A stretch of DNA of 64,000 nt from Sympetrum striolatum (Eukaryota > Arthropoda > Insecta > Odonata > Libellulidae). Of this stretch, positions 48,060 to 61,312 are shown piece by piece. Location of the stretch: NCBI GenBank assembly GCA_947579665.1, contig OX388345.1, forward strand, positions 72,593,454 to 72,657,453, in the 5' to 3' direction. Within the stretch, counting starts at the first letter, position 1, and the number at the start of each line of letters is the position of its first letter. The notes beneath the pieces were generated by a model that saw nothing but the letters and a program-made list of their open reading frames with translations, was not told the origin of the DNA and ran no database searches. Position numbers and translations under genes: made by a program.

Positions 48060-48218
48060 CTGAGTTCGCTCGTCCCGTTCATCGCCACCGTCACGCCACT
48101 CCTGGGCGCCCCTAATTGGGGCTGAGAGTTGATGGGACCCCCGTTGCCGGCCCTCAGGGACCCTGGGGCGGGAGGTTTGACCTTTCCGGGCAGTCCTTTC
48201 GCCGCCTGCGGACCGTTG
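48060..48218 (-). CDS. Internal coding exon of a minus-strand gene, Gly/Pro-rich
   Basis: An excellent acceptor (CATTTGTTTTTTTTCAG) and donor (CTCAG then GTAAGA) flank one base, 52 open codons and two bases. The peptide reads NGPQAAKGLPGKVKPPAPGS, then LRAGNGGPINSQPQLGAPRS, then GVTVAMNGTSEL. The codons are strongly GC-rich in an AT-rich neighbourhood, which with the splice sites makes this the clearest internal exon in the window. The trailing AG joins the G of 41590 to give Arg in frame. The chain is Gly/Pro/Ser/Asn-rich and almost certainly disordered, as in linkers of cytoskeletal or signalling proteins (inference). No family name can be given. Confidence 0.75.
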
Positions 48219-51021
48219 CTGAAAAAAAACAAATGAAAGAGGTTACCTCAGATTCAATTGGCTGCTGATGGAGCGATCCATCTGAGTGATCGAAATCTAC
48301 CAGCGAAGGGCGAGTCGGAATTGGTGCTGTCATAGACACTCCAATTCTGGGAACAAACAATTTAATTTCATACCTTTGACAACTGTGTTTCCCGTGGTAG
48401 CTTTAAGACCAGCACCAATACTAACTCTAATGAATGAAGCAATAAATAAAATTAAAACCACTTATTGATTGCATTATTTTCATCTAAAGAAATTTAAAAA
48501 ATCATCTATCTTCTCTTATATTACACAAACCTTACTTTTCTTAACCGATTGTTAATATAATATTACAAAGATAAAACTAAACAAATATTACGACATACAA
48601 AATAAGTGATAAGAAAATCAATTCATGAAATATGAATATTATTTTACACTCATTGATATTAACATATTTTATTCAAAAGATGATATTACATTGCCAAAAT
48701 CGATACATTAAATATAATGCGTATTTTTTACTTTTACTGCTAATAGACCCAACAGAAAAATAATTTCAACAAATTTTCAAATTATTATGATTATAAAGAT
48801 ATTCATTAGGATTTCATTGATATCTTGGGACTAAAATTAACCTAATGGAGCATCACAATTTAATTATTTCCCAATAACTTATAGAAAAAGATTTGCCGTA
48901 ATTCAGCAGAAGATAATTGAAAAAATTTAGAGCCCTGCCCAAACTGAATGCTGCGAATATTGACAAAAAGTGTAAAACAGACCAAGTAAGAAATTTTAGT
49001 GATGAGGTGATATAAAATGAAAACAGTAATAATACAACCAATTTCAATAAAAGGCGGAACCATTCTTTGTGAAATTCATTATGAAGCCTGAATTGCTTCG
49101 AAAATCTGAGACCTGATTTTAGCTATAATACATGTTTTAAACAAACATATCATAGAAGCTTTAAAGTCACATTAAAATAGAATTCCATAAAATTGAAAGA
49201 AATAATATTCTATTACATCTGGCAAATATTCCTCTCGTACAAAAGCACAGTTCGCTGCAATAATTCAGTAATCGAAAGAACGCAACGAAGTTATTTTCCT
49301 CGCAAGAAGAGTACGAAAATGCACGGCATATGACTGAGACAGAGGAAAGAAAACTTATACAGCTCTATTTTCAGTATCCGATAATGGAATCTATCGGATC
49401 AACTCAATAGCAATCTACTTCTGTTTTGCGTTCATGGGATATACTCAATTTGCACGGTAATAAAGATTTTTTTCCAAACCAAGCTTCCATATTGAGGTGC
49501 TCCTGGCCAAAGAAAGTAATCTAAGAATCATTCTACAAAAATGTGGGAGTCCCACCCAAATATTATCCGACAGTCTGCTGCAAGTGCGGTATTGGCAAAC
49601 TGCCACTTCTCTATGTAATCTATTTCCGGCAACAAAAAGTCGCCGCTCTGCGGTGTGAGTATTACGATCTTTATTTAGATCTATTTTCGCTCTGCGACGA
49701 GTGAAACCCTGAAAGCTTGACAGGGAAAAGAGGGCTAGGATAATAGACAAACGAATTTCAATTTCCCGGAGCAAATACTACTGAATTCGAGCAATGAGCT
49801 CACTGTCTCACAGTTACACTCGATTTACCTGATTCGATTTCGCAATGAATGAAATACTACGGAACGACGGTTATCTGTTATTGGATTACCCAGTGATTAA
49901 ATGAAAGAAGCAGTTTTCTCTCAAGATAATACTTTATTTCTTATGATTTCGTGAATTAAATTAGTATTAAGTAAAAATAAACATCTGTCGATTATAAATA
50001 TAAATTAATAAGTGCATTATTAAGGAGTGTAAATAATGAATACGTGGCTGTATACAATGAAACACTATATAAATACTTTGTATAAATATTTTGCCTTATG
50101 ATTTACTGGAAAACCCACGTAGACATTTGTAGATTTAGAATCAACTTGCTCGATTTTTAACGCAAAAATAATTACCTCTTTTGACAAAGGACAAAATTGA
50201 ATTATGTTTTAAACGTTTCTAACTCATATACTCGAGTCTACTCAGGTAAAACTTTCATTCGATCATCTCCATGCACATATTCCAGAAACTTATGTCATAA
50301 AATATAAGAAATACGTTATAAATTAGTTTTGACCGCGGATTTATTTTTTCTTTTTATAAATTAAAATTATAAATAATGACTTTTCGATATTGGGAGAGGC
50401 TCAAAATATGATTAATGAAAAAACGTAACGAAAATTCTTATTTTCAACAGATATTACACTTTATGAATCTGAATCCCGATAGCCTTGATGTCATAATTCC
50501 GTAAAATGTCGTATTTTTGACAGTGTCCCAATAAAGTTGTTTAAGACTTATTTCAACGTACTTCATGCGTCATTTCACTACATAAAGAGTGAATATATTG
50601 TTTATAATAAATCTAAATGAACTATAACTACATATTGGAGTAAACGAACACGTAACGGCAGTAATTATCTTCGACATTATGTTAGTCTGAGAGTCTTCAT
50701 TATATTATAAATCAATACAAAAAATAAACAAAATATTAAACAAAAGAAATATTTAATACGTAAAGATTAGTCACGATTTTCTTTGTTTGATTTTCATAAT
50801 TAAATACTAGTCTATGACTTAGTATTACATTTTCAATCCTTTATGACTTGACGTTATCCCTGGATGATTTATAATTGAACTACATTTTCAAAGATACGAA
50901 TGAGAATAAGAACGCCAACAAATTGTTTCTCAGATGGAATTCGGCCATTATATTTCATGGCATGGACAGCTAGTATTCCGATAATCACTAATATGTGTCA
51001 TTTCTCTCAAATTAAAACACA

Positions 51022-51171
51022 ATGTATATCGCAACATTGAAAAGAGACACAAATCATTCCTTCCTACAAGGACTTCACAGATCATACCTTCCGCGCAATT
51101 CATTAGCCAATTTCGACACAAATTTACCCTTGCGTAACCATCCCTATCTACTGGGGACACCGAAACCGAAG
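51022..51171 (+). CDS. Possible first coding exon, 50 codons
   Basis: An ATG in good insect context (ACACAATGT) opens MYIATLKRDTNHSFLQGLH and continues to ...LLGTPKPK, where a donor CCGAAG/GTACGT leaves phase 0. Without splicing, the frame runs to a stop at 51306. There is no recognised motif, no partner exon and no promoter signal, so the support is slight. Confidence 0.2.
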
Positions 51172-52024
51172 GTACGTATCGAATGCTATTTCACAATCCA
51201 TTCTTGCAAATCCCATCGCCCTACTGTTAGTAGCGAGTGGGATATAAGGGATCACATTATCTTCTTCCTACGAAACAAAACCGGAAATTTATACGGGAGC
51301 GGGTAATTAAGTTGGAGGTCGCCGATGTATCCGTTCGCGTGACATTGCCACTCTCTCTGGGTCACCTCGGATATCCTTGAGTGCACCGCGAGAGGCGTTT
51401 AGCGGAGGTATAGCGAAAACTACCCACACAACACGGTTGCGTCATGCAACCCTTTCCAACCTCGCCCAGCATCGGGGGCGGGAAGAGTATGTTTTGATGG
51501 GCAGTGAAGTGTCAAGACGGGTATTTTTCAAGCAATTTCTGCCTTTATTGTGGACTAATACATTTCTGATTCCTGCTACCACTTCCAGATGGGTGGAATA
51601 TTTTCCATTTTTCTATTAGTAATGGACAGAGATAAGTGTCTCTTCATTTACATTTTTTACCGTCTAGTTCATGGCTACGATAATATGAAATACGCAGCGG
51701 TATGAGTAATGCTGAGTAATGAAATTCATTTATCGTTCAAACCTTCCCAAATACTAAGTAAAAAACTAAACAAGTACATATATGTTTCTTATTCACTATA
51801 AATTTAAATTTGCTTTACTATACTTTGCTTATCACATTTATTTAAATTGGCGATGGCTTTATTGAAGAGAGCTTAAAAACCTCATTTTTTCCCAAAATGA
51901 AGTCTTTATTTATATATCGATTTCAATTAAGTGTTATTAACAAATACATTATGCAAAATTTATGCGGACTGCTCTTATCTACGTCATTCTGACTAATTAA
52001 AAAAGTAGGCGAAAACTAACTCAC

Positions 52025-52073
52025 CCCTCATCTGGCAGCCTCAGTCTATATCCAAAGATTTTTATAGTTAGTA
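52025..52073 (-). CDS. Possible 49-nt exon upstream of 48060-48218
   Basis: The acceptor CCTCAACCCCTGCAG and donor GATGAGGG/GTGAGT are good. Between them two bases, 15 open codons (LTIKIFGYRLRLPDE) and two bases fit. The final GG plus C of the next exon gives Gly in frame, so 52025-52073, 48060-48218 and 41500-41590 form a continuous reading frame. Small exons are easy to find by chance, so this rests on phase agreement. Confidence 0.35.
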
Positions 52074-55000
52074 CTGCAGGGGTTGAGGTTCAAAGCGGTC
52101 TACATTCTGATTACTTTACAGAATTAAATGTAGGAGAAACGAGGCTTGGATATTTCATATGCGTCCATCGCACAACAAAAGTTTCCCATGAATTTGTCAC
52201 GGATAATGCTAGATAAAAACGTTAAAGTTAATTAATAATAACTTTTTTGTATAGTAGTAGGAATGTATGACTATTTTTCGATAATTTCAAGGAATGGTTC
52301 GTTATTAAAACAAATCATCCGAGAAATGAACATGGACTATTTAATTGCCTATATATGTCGCCCTTTATGAAAGTACAGGTGGCTTCATAGAGTATATAAA
52401 CAGATATAATATGACTTATATAAACTAGATATTAAACTCATAAAGAAAGTAGTAACGAGCACAAAATAAACAAAACCAAGGAAGTTCTGAAATACATGTA
52501 TACTGACTAAATCCAAAATTGTTGTGTAATCTCGAATAGATTTTTAAATATGTCTTTATACTCAGGTGTATATAGTTGAAGATGGAATGAGATATTTGCC
52601 TAATTTACTTGGCATTTTATCCATCAATATTCCAATGGTAATCCATTTTGATGTTGAGTCGCCTAATGAAAGCGAAAGACAGCAAATCTCCTTGAGCAGA
52701 ATCAGTCCATGTATCACTGCGGCAAACGACAACATACATATGCTACCCATAAAAAGGATATAGGTAAGTGCTGAATTGAGAAATTAATTGGAATGTCACC
52801 ATAACGCAGGTGCAGAGACATTCGATCGCAAGCACACAACTATCGGGAATATGATGCGTGTGTAGGATGTACAGCGAGCGCACGTTTTGCAGTCACGCCT
52901 TCGCAATTCGGTCCCTAATCGCCATTAGTAATTCCCCATTCCTATTTCCCGGAACATCATAAGGCAGCACAAACAACCGTGTGTGCTTTAGTGGGCGTTG
53001 CCTTCAATGGGCAACGGAGGGAAGTTCATTCTATCCATGAGGCGACCCACCACTTTCCTAGGTGATGATGTTTACCGGATGGAGTATAAAGGATCTTTTT
53101 GTAAGGGAGCACGTATTTCGCACCTGACTACACGTTTCAAAATCGCTCAATACTCTCTCTGGATACTTTTGATTCGCACGTGCGATAGAGATATTCTGCG
53201 CCATATGAACATCTGAAATATCCCAGGAAAATATTTTCTACGCTACGAACTACTCCATGAGTAGATCCAAAAGAATGCTAAGGGGGAGGAGGCGGTTTTA
53301 GAAAATTTCTGTATGCATCCATCTTTACGTTGAGTCTTAATTCTCTTTAACTAGCGGTTCTAGGACAATTTCTTCCACAACATTTTCGTACCACAAACAT
53401 TTGTGTCCTTGACATGCTTGTTTGAATGTATGTAACGTTTAAAGTTTTGCTCTTGGCGGTATTCGTTCACAGTTTTCAAAGCAACCCGATATTTCGTTAA
53501 AATTTAATGATGTAAACATTTCCTACATTACTAAATATTGTATCTGAGAGTCATTACTGTGTCCTTTAAAATTTACGAAATGGTGACGTATTTTCCGAGA
53601 CGCAACTGTCCGAGATACGCAAATGTTCGGTGCGCAATTTTCCAGGGGACGTATGGCAATTCACGCCAATCAGTCACTTCAAGTTCAATTCTCAGGAATA
53701 AAATCTCATACTTGATGAATTAGTAGTATAAAATATTTCGCTGTAAGTTTAAAGTTAGAGCTGCTAGTCACATTCAGAGCAATTTGTTTTTTTTTAAGTT
53801 ATCAAGGGAGGGGTGATCGTGGCGGATCCGAGTACACATTACAAATATTATAAACGTCGATTCAATAGTGCGATCAATATACTTTCCCGAGGACTGCAAC
53901 AACGTGCATTCACCATGTATGAATTCGTTTCCAATAAAGTGGCTCTGATGTAATTAATGTAATTCAATCATTGGAAAAACGTTATTGGAGCGTAAAATTC
54001 TCCATTGGAGTAAAAATATTCGAAAATCCTCCCAATAGACCGGAACTAGTGCAATTTTCTAAAAATACCAATACTTTCACACGAATTATTCCTAGATGGA
54101 AATTCAATTCAAATGTTGAATTGTGTGCCTTATTTACATTATTTACTAGCTTAACTGAAACGGAGACAAAAATTGAATAGAAAGTTAATTTAAAGTTACC
54201 TCCAAGCATTTAATTCGCAAACAATTTTTCAATTAATTATAGATACTAATCAAAGTCGTTGTACCATATGAGCGAGGGTCAAGCTTATTGGATAAAATAT
54301 CAATGGGGGTGCAAATATCCTCAACTTATTTAGTCTTTAATACTCTACTGTCCTTTACCTTACCGGAAAATTGACATTTGAGGCGGATAGTTCTAGTAGA
54401 TACGACCAATATAATGAGATGATACAAACCCTTATGAAACTAGGATACACGTTAATCGCCTTTTCTAGTACCAAAACATCTCGACGAGAGAAAGTAATTC
54501 ATATTGAGAAGATTCCTTAACGCCAGACGTTATCTCAATTGAAGGCTAAACTGAATTTCGGGATTGGTATGTAAACATGTGTGGGCCATTACGAGCAAGA
54601 AAAAAAAAGAGCTCTTAAGGTCGGCATGAAAAATATATAAAACTATAAAAGATTCGAGGTTTGAATTTTTCCAGAGGAACCATAAAATCTGTCTTATTTG
54701 AGTGCCCCAATCCGCTCTCACTTCACAGTAACCTTTCGCCCACGGAGGACCTCGCGCAAGTGTCCTCATTGTCACATGCTTTCTGCAGATTTTCCAAGAA
54801 ATAAATCAAATCTCTTAACACAGGAGAAAGAGATGCCAGAAAAATGCTACGGCGATTCCAAGCTTTCTCAAATGCCATTGACGAGATGAGGTGAATATGA
54901 AAGTTGAATAAAAAGGATTCCTTATGCGCTGCATTGAGTGCCCCATAAATTGAACGACCCTTCGTGAAGAAAACATTTTTATAGAACTACCTTGCTGAAA

Positions 55001-56039
55001 TCGCTGCACACGTGACCTTGAAATCATCATATTTTGTCTTCAATTTAGGTATAAATATGCACAAAACAGATGGAACGGGGACATCAACAAGGATGTACCA
55101 TGGATTAACCCATTAAATAAAATCTTAAACTGGAGAGGACTGCAGAACGCTTCTTGGAATCGTAAATACTAAACGACTCGACTCCAAATTATCTGTTTAT
55201 CAACAGCCTTCTCCGAACCGACTACCCAAAAATAAAACTTACAACTAATAATAGGAACATATTAAAGCTCTTCACATGATATCATTTACAAATCCATTAA
55301 ATATGTTCTCTGAGAAAAACAAACGATATCGAAATTCCAAACAAACCGATTTTACTCCAAATTTTCTCTATATTCGACGTAGGTATGAAAACAGCAGATG
55401 ATGATGGGGATATCTATCATGAATTTCCAACTTTAAATAACGTAAATAGCATCTATTACCCCTTGGAAAGTTCAAAACTCCCAATAAGGGCTATTTCCTT
55501 CATTTCCTGATATCAGATGCCTCTCCTCATACTACGAAGCAACTTTTATCCAAAAACTTCCCGACCATATTTTCCCTATTATCTTTAAAAATGCATATCC
55601 ATCTTCAACTTATAAATTAGCTGTCATTCATTGGCATCGCTATTAGCCGCATTCTTTTTTCTACATTGTTTCACAGTTTACACTTATGTCTTTCTGCATA
55701 GATACATTGAGCCACTTTCTTAATTTAGGGCATCAAACCTCAATTATTTTAGTCGCGGTGCAACGAAAACCACGTGTTTCTGCTAAGTTCCGGATTCGAT
55801 AAAAATACAGAACCAGTTTGTTGATTCTAAAATGAAAACTTATAAACCTGTAACGTTTTTAAGTAACTTTTGCCACACATTAATAACGTCAGAGTTTGTT
55901 ATGAAAAAAAATATACTCGTGATATTCAAGATGTAATCAAATTAAAATTTCAGATAAATTATCAGATATGAGATAAAAAAACTTTGAATAGCGAGCAACC
56001 GTTACACATAATTAGTACCTACAACTACTTTCTTATACC

Positions 56040-56165
56040 GTAAGACAGCTTAGTGGACAGCGCGTTCGTCTAAGTAAAAGTGGTCCCGGGGCCGAATACC
56101 CGTGGGAGCCCATGTGCGAAATGGCTTAAGCTGTCGAAGCATTTTCAACAATACTATATACTGAC
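56040..56165 (+). mobile_element. tRNA-derived SINE, copy B (same family as 22469-22610)
   Basis: The A-box-like CAGCTTAGTGG (56048-56058) and degenerate B box GGGGCCGAATACC (56089-56101) are followed by GTGGGAGCCCATGTG and CTTAAGCTGTCGAAGCATTT. These match copy A in order and spacing. Divergence between the copies is substantial, so the insertions are old. Confidence 0.7.
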
Positions 56166-56169
56166 TATT

Positions 56170-59100
56170 GTATCGATTAATTATAACGGAATAGTATAAT
56201 TGCCGGTTTCCGGTTTAAGCTCGAGAATTCGTTATCTCGGTACGGGTTCTGTTTCACTAAGGAAAAATTACGTTTTTTTGGGTATGATTCCGGTTCTTTA
56301 ACTTTTAAATTTTTGGGGAAAATTTCTAAAGCTGAGAGGCATAAGATAATAGAATAAAAGGTTACCTGGACGAGGATCCAAACGCTAAGTGTGAGGATCA
56401 AGCAAGACAACGGCGCCACTCCGACATCTAGACACCAATTGAAGTCGACGGGGAGGCTCAAATTTTAGCCATCATTTGCATGCGACGGCGACAAATTTCC
56501 TTCTCTCTCCCAAATGACCTTTTCTGGCGACCCTTAATCCTCCTGAATCGCATTTACCTACTTCTTCCGTACACACGGAATGGCGTACTTATAACCTCAG
56601 CTCTTTCGTCACATCACCGAAAGTGTGACCCGAATTATAGCGGCAGGCTTATTCTTAGGCCAGCACTTAGCGTGTTTGCGTGATCTTTGGCTTGGATGCT
56701 AAAGCTAAAACCGTAAGATTGAGGAAAGTCAAGAAAGCGTATAAAATATTAATTTATTAAAGAGAATTTAGAAAGTCTTTATCAAGTAAAAATGAAAAGA
56801 TTAACTTTTACTAACCGCAAGAAATTTTATTTTAGTTATCCTCAGGAAGTTAGTAAAAGTTAGAGTTTAGAAATATTATTAAAGTGCCGAGTTATTTTAA
56901 ACCAATTGTAATCGAACCAAATCAATCACATCTGACATAACTTAGTGGAAATAAATCTTAAAAAAACACAAGAATGACAAACAAATTCACACTAAACGAT
57001 GACGTAAACACGTCAAAATCAATTGCGCCTTATTTTTTGTAGAATAAAGACGAATTTGTTCATCTATATTTTGCTTTACAAATATAATAGAACCAATATT
57101 ATCCATAAAAAGTTCAATATACAGCGTCGCGGAGCCTAGGTTGTTAAAATATCAACAATTAAAAGACAACAAAAGACAAAACAATCTTGTTTTCTTAGAC
57201 TACGAAAATACCTGTAGTTTGACGAAGCAACGATAAGAAGCAAGAACTTGAAAATTAAAGAACCAAAATCATAAACAGTGATAAAGAAATTAAAGAATTA
57301 ATGGTATTGAGAGTAAAGTTAGAGTTATTCTTAAATATCAGGTGTATGAATTAATTTATGTTTGAATGAGTTATAAAATAATGAGTGATAAAAAAGGTTC
57401 GACGAAATCAGGGTATAGTTGATATCAGTTTCGGTCGCAATATATCTTATTTTGAAATCCAACCCAATAGAACAACGAATTTAAAGGTAATAATAAATGG
57501 ATGCACATAAGCTAGTTTTTTTTACGAATTCAATGCATGATTTTCAAATTTTATTCCAAGAATGGTTTAGAGAATAATAATAAAACAATACTATTTAATG
57601 GGCACAGTAATAATTTATCCAAACCAGATGATAATACTATGCTTCAAAAACTTTGCCGCATTCTGTTCAAATCACAAATATTGCGTAGATGAACTATTCT
57701 TGTAAATTTGTTGTACCATCATGTAATTCAACAAAAGGAAAAAGTCCTTAACAACCCAGTGAAAGTTTATTCCCGCAATATCTGAATTCCATGATCCAGA
57801 TAAACTCAGATGATGAGGCAAGCAAAGGTTAAAATACTCTTCAAAGCAGTCCAACGCAAATATAACCACATTAACCGAGTAGTTTCCTGCATTCTCTGAA
57901 GTTATTCGAGGCACTGCCCAACATTTTCCATACCACCGCAACCATTTCCGTATTTTGCGATTCGTCTTCTCTCGACCCATCAAAGCATCCGCCACGCATA
58001 AAACGAACTTTCCTCTTAGCTTGATCCATCAAAGCATCATCTACGCATAAAACGTACTCTTTCAACAACGAATATACGAACACCACCGCGTGAGAATATG
58101 AAAAAATACCTCCTTGGATTCACCTTGAAGATATTAAATATGAAAAACCTTGGGGGACTGAACCCTAGGGGTCAAACAATCTTGCATATAGATACGCCCT
58201 TCCAATAAAGACGCGGGGTCGGGCACCTTTGCGCAATAACGGAAACATTCCCCTTCCCACAACTGAGATTCGCAAAAAACACTTCCTTATTATTCGCGAT
58301 GGATATCGCTAATCAAAGTAACTGATTCTCGAAGGAACTCCGCCTGGATGGGGGGAGGAGTTGGAAGGATATAATAAAGAATGTAATAAAAGGGTAGGAT
58401 ATGCATTTGCGGAGACGTGGTGGTAGGGAAAGAAAGACTTTCGTCTTTATTGAGCGAGATTGACTACCTGACCCCATGACCTATCCCCACCCCTGGAGCA
58501 GTGGGCTTCGAGCCCATCTTCCCACAGATTCTCCCCCCTCTGAGGCCACACACTGGTACATTATTACGTAGGTAAGCCTCTGCAATGACGCAGGAGATCT
58601 CCATGCACCGTCACGTACCTCGGAATTCTTTCCCTCGGGAGTATGAAAAACATTGCCAAACGCGTAGGGAAAACACGCCACTTTCTCCGGGGATTATCAA
58701 AACACCCAAGATTTACGTTCCTTTGCGGCTGACTAGCCTATTGATCAGACTGCCGAGAGAGTATTTGTGGAGCGAAAGATTTTATCCTTTCGAGATGAGG
58801 AATCGCTTAGACTAATGAGTCGATTTGGAAATTGGGGTAGAAAACTAAAGATTACATCCATCTCCTCTCTTTGTTTGTAGAGGAAGTGAGATAAGTTAGG
58901 GCTGAAAGTGAAAGGTAATATTTACGCTGCATTTAAAGCGAAAAACTGAAAGTAGCGTTGGGACTGATCCTTAATATCTCTCTCCGAAATAATTATTTTA
59001 TTTTTCTCCTATCCATTGAAATTCTTCCAGGTCTACGAGGCAAACTTATAACTTGAAAAATATGAATTAAAAGAATCCTGAAACTTTCAAAAATATTTAT

Positions 59101-60500
59101 TAGCAACTTACTAATAAAAATGGCAAATAATTCAAGGAATACTTAAGCGGTGTAGGAAAGACCAAATAAAACAGCTTCCGACAGCTTTAGAAGTAACAAA
59201 AAATGTAAACACAAAAAAGTAACAAAAAACACACCATCTTCCTATGGAATATTAGCAGTCTTATTAGCAATTTCCGCTTATTGGAAATACGTACGAAACA
59301 TTCTATGTGCACAAATGTTATGGATACACTTTACCATGCAAAATTTCATGGTGAGAAATTGGAAATACTACTTATCGAAGACTCTATTCATAAAGGAAGA
59401 TAGTACCCATAAGAGGTCACTTAATATTGCAGGTCTTGTGCAATGTACCCATTCAACACGGATGCTTGGACTGAAAAAGCTTATCACAGGCACAGATTTA
59501 GCTTTGGGTAACTGGTTTTGAGGGAGATAAAGAATTAAGAGCCCGCAAGATGAAACTACGTAGGGTAGTATACATAGCTCTTCTTCCGCTAAACCCACAC
59601 ACTCCACTCCGATACTTTGGGTAATCTGCTTCCGGAGCAGAACGGAAGTATTAACCGAGCCCATTCATAGTACAGGTGAAACTCCTAAGAACAAAAAATT
59701 AGAGGTGCATACTCTATAAATGCGAAAAAGCTTTCATACCACAAGGTAGCAACGTTCCCAAAGTTACTACTATGAACGAATTGCATTAATTCCTTTAATT
59801 TAGAAAAATATCAGTGGATAAAAAAGTGGAGTAATAAAAACCTGCTCGTCACGTAATATTGATGAAAACCTCCAGAAACTAAAAAAAATACTGCGAGAAA
59901 AATGAATGGAGCCTTCGAAATATTAAATTTCTGAAAGTTACACGGCATTCTTGTACGCCTAGGAAATTGGTGGAGTAATTAAAAATTAACTAATAATTGA
60001 ATTGAAGGAAGATTACGTTACTATCAAATGATTCATTTGCTGAATTTTCTCTGCGTCTTTCATTAAAAATACTTTTCTTTTATATTACCTCGGTGCTTTC
60101 GTTGTTTTTTTCCTCCCTCTTCTTAAATGGTTCTACCCCACCGTGGATTTTCCCGTAAAACATCAGTTTAGGAATTTTCTTCCACGACCCAAATATACTA
60201 CTAGAATAAATTCTAGTTTGTTATTTGCTAATAAATGCTAGTATGTTATTTTATTTGTAATAAATATTTAGAACCAGATATTAGTAGACATATTTGAATT
60301 TATTGATACGGTAATCTATACGTAAGTTCGTCCTCAATTGTTTTCATTTAATAGAGTAAACAATGCATGCAAACCTGGGGAAAAGTTGAGGAAAAACCTA
60401 ACCTCTGAGTAAAATAATGATAGGTAATGATCATATCAAGAAAAATATGGAGAAACTTAGTTTAAAAGTTTAGTTTTCTAAGCTAAAAACGAAGACTCAA
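56170..60500. other. AT-rich stretch with one small tandem duplication
   Basis: A donor-like CCAG/GTAACC on the minus strand at about 56.36 kb follows a hydrophobic open frame without ATG or acceptor. The tandem duplication at 57974-58063 is listed separately. A GC-richer patch at 58.45-58.75 kb has no coherent gene. Confidence 0.45.
57974..58063. repeat. Tandem duplication, 49-bp period
   Basis: GACCCATCAAAGCATC...ACGCATAAAACG (from 57974) recurs from 58023 with few changes (GATCCATCAAAGCATC...ACGCATAAAACG). The 49-bp period is not a multiple of three, so the two overlapping minus-strand frames across it are unlikely to be coding. Confidence 0.8.
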
Positions 60501-60858
60501 GAGTGGAAAGGGCTCCTTGGGCGAAACAGTGAATTCCCTCTCCATGTCCACTGAGCCTAGCCCACATCATCTTAATGAAAAGGTATTTTTTTCCAGAGAA
60601 AACGTTACAAAAGCGCAGAAACATAACAATAATAACATCTATCAATTACGGAAATACTCAATTCGTTTCCCAAGTTTCCGAAACCATGGCCGCGTCATAC
60701 ATGGATGCATCCGCTGTGAAACGCAACCTCGCATAATGAAACAAAACTACTCAACGCGTTCCTTCTCATGGTTCGCAAAACGTAACATATGTAAAAGTGT
60801 TGTCGGTGCTAATGGAAAAATGGCATTCTCGAGCACCGTAATCGAATTGCAGGGTACA

Positions 60859-61044
60859 TCAACCGTTGGAAGAATTCTGAGCCGTCAAATTCGATTCATT
60901 ACGGTCTGCTGGATGGGGAATTCCTCCTGCCACGGAGGCAACGAACTCTTTCCCAAAAGAAACGTCCCTTCCTTTCAGATTTCCCTTTGTGGACTTGGCA
61001 AATACTACAGATGCTGCTCCTGACGTTTCTCCAAAGAGAGTCCT
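60859..61044 (-). pseudogene. Possible carboxylesterase nucleophile-elbow relic
   Basis: The minus-strand frame reads TLFGETSGAASV at 61041-61006. This resembles the carboxylesterase/cholinesterase signature TLFGESAGAASV in 10 of 12 residues. An acceptor-like GTTGCAG lies directly before it (at 61045), where esterase genes often have an intron. The catalytic Ser position is Thr and the following residues (VFAKSTKGNLKGRD...) fit the family only loosely. No other esterase segment was found nearby. It could be an old exon fragment or a chance match. Confidence 0.25.
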
Positions 61045-61230
61045 GCAACTTACGGGATGAGGAACCAATTCACATCCAAAGACAGCGTGTGTACAAAGCG
61101 GACAGCAAGAGGCCCTACTTGAGAGGGAATTAATTAAACCCAGTCAATAAATAATACTATCTGATGGAAGATTTGAACCCCATCCTCTTCTTTCGTAGTA
61201 ATGGTAGTAGTATTTTTAAGAGTACTTAGA

Positions 61231-61312
61231 TCATTTTGCACATGGAATTCCACCGGGAATCGAACTAGGGACCACATTCACTAAGGTCGAAATACTATCT
61301 GGGATACCACAC
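61231..61312 (-). mobile_element. tRNA-derived SINE fragment, minus strand
   Basis: The minus strand carries an A-box-like GTGGTATCCCAGATAG (61310-61295) and a good B box AGTTCGATTCC (61266-61256), followed by CGGTGGAATTCCATGTGC. The spacing is close to that of tRNA genes. It differs from the 22.5/56.0-kb family downstream of the B box, so it is a second SINE family. Confidence 0.55.

Larger units (their letters stand above)
48230..56030. other. AT-rich stretch, likely intron and upstream region of the minus-strand gene
   Basis: Apart from the candidate exons at 52025-52073 (minus) and 51022-51171 (plus), I find only chance frames here. No RNA genes, microsatellites or recognisable transposon pieces were seen. 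Confidence 0.45.

Noticed and set aside
56177..56461. 94-codon minus-strand frame with a membrane-like segment and donor CCAG/GTAACC
   Set aside because: It has no ATG start and no acceptor. An in-frame stop lies just upstream, and the remainder is AT-rich.
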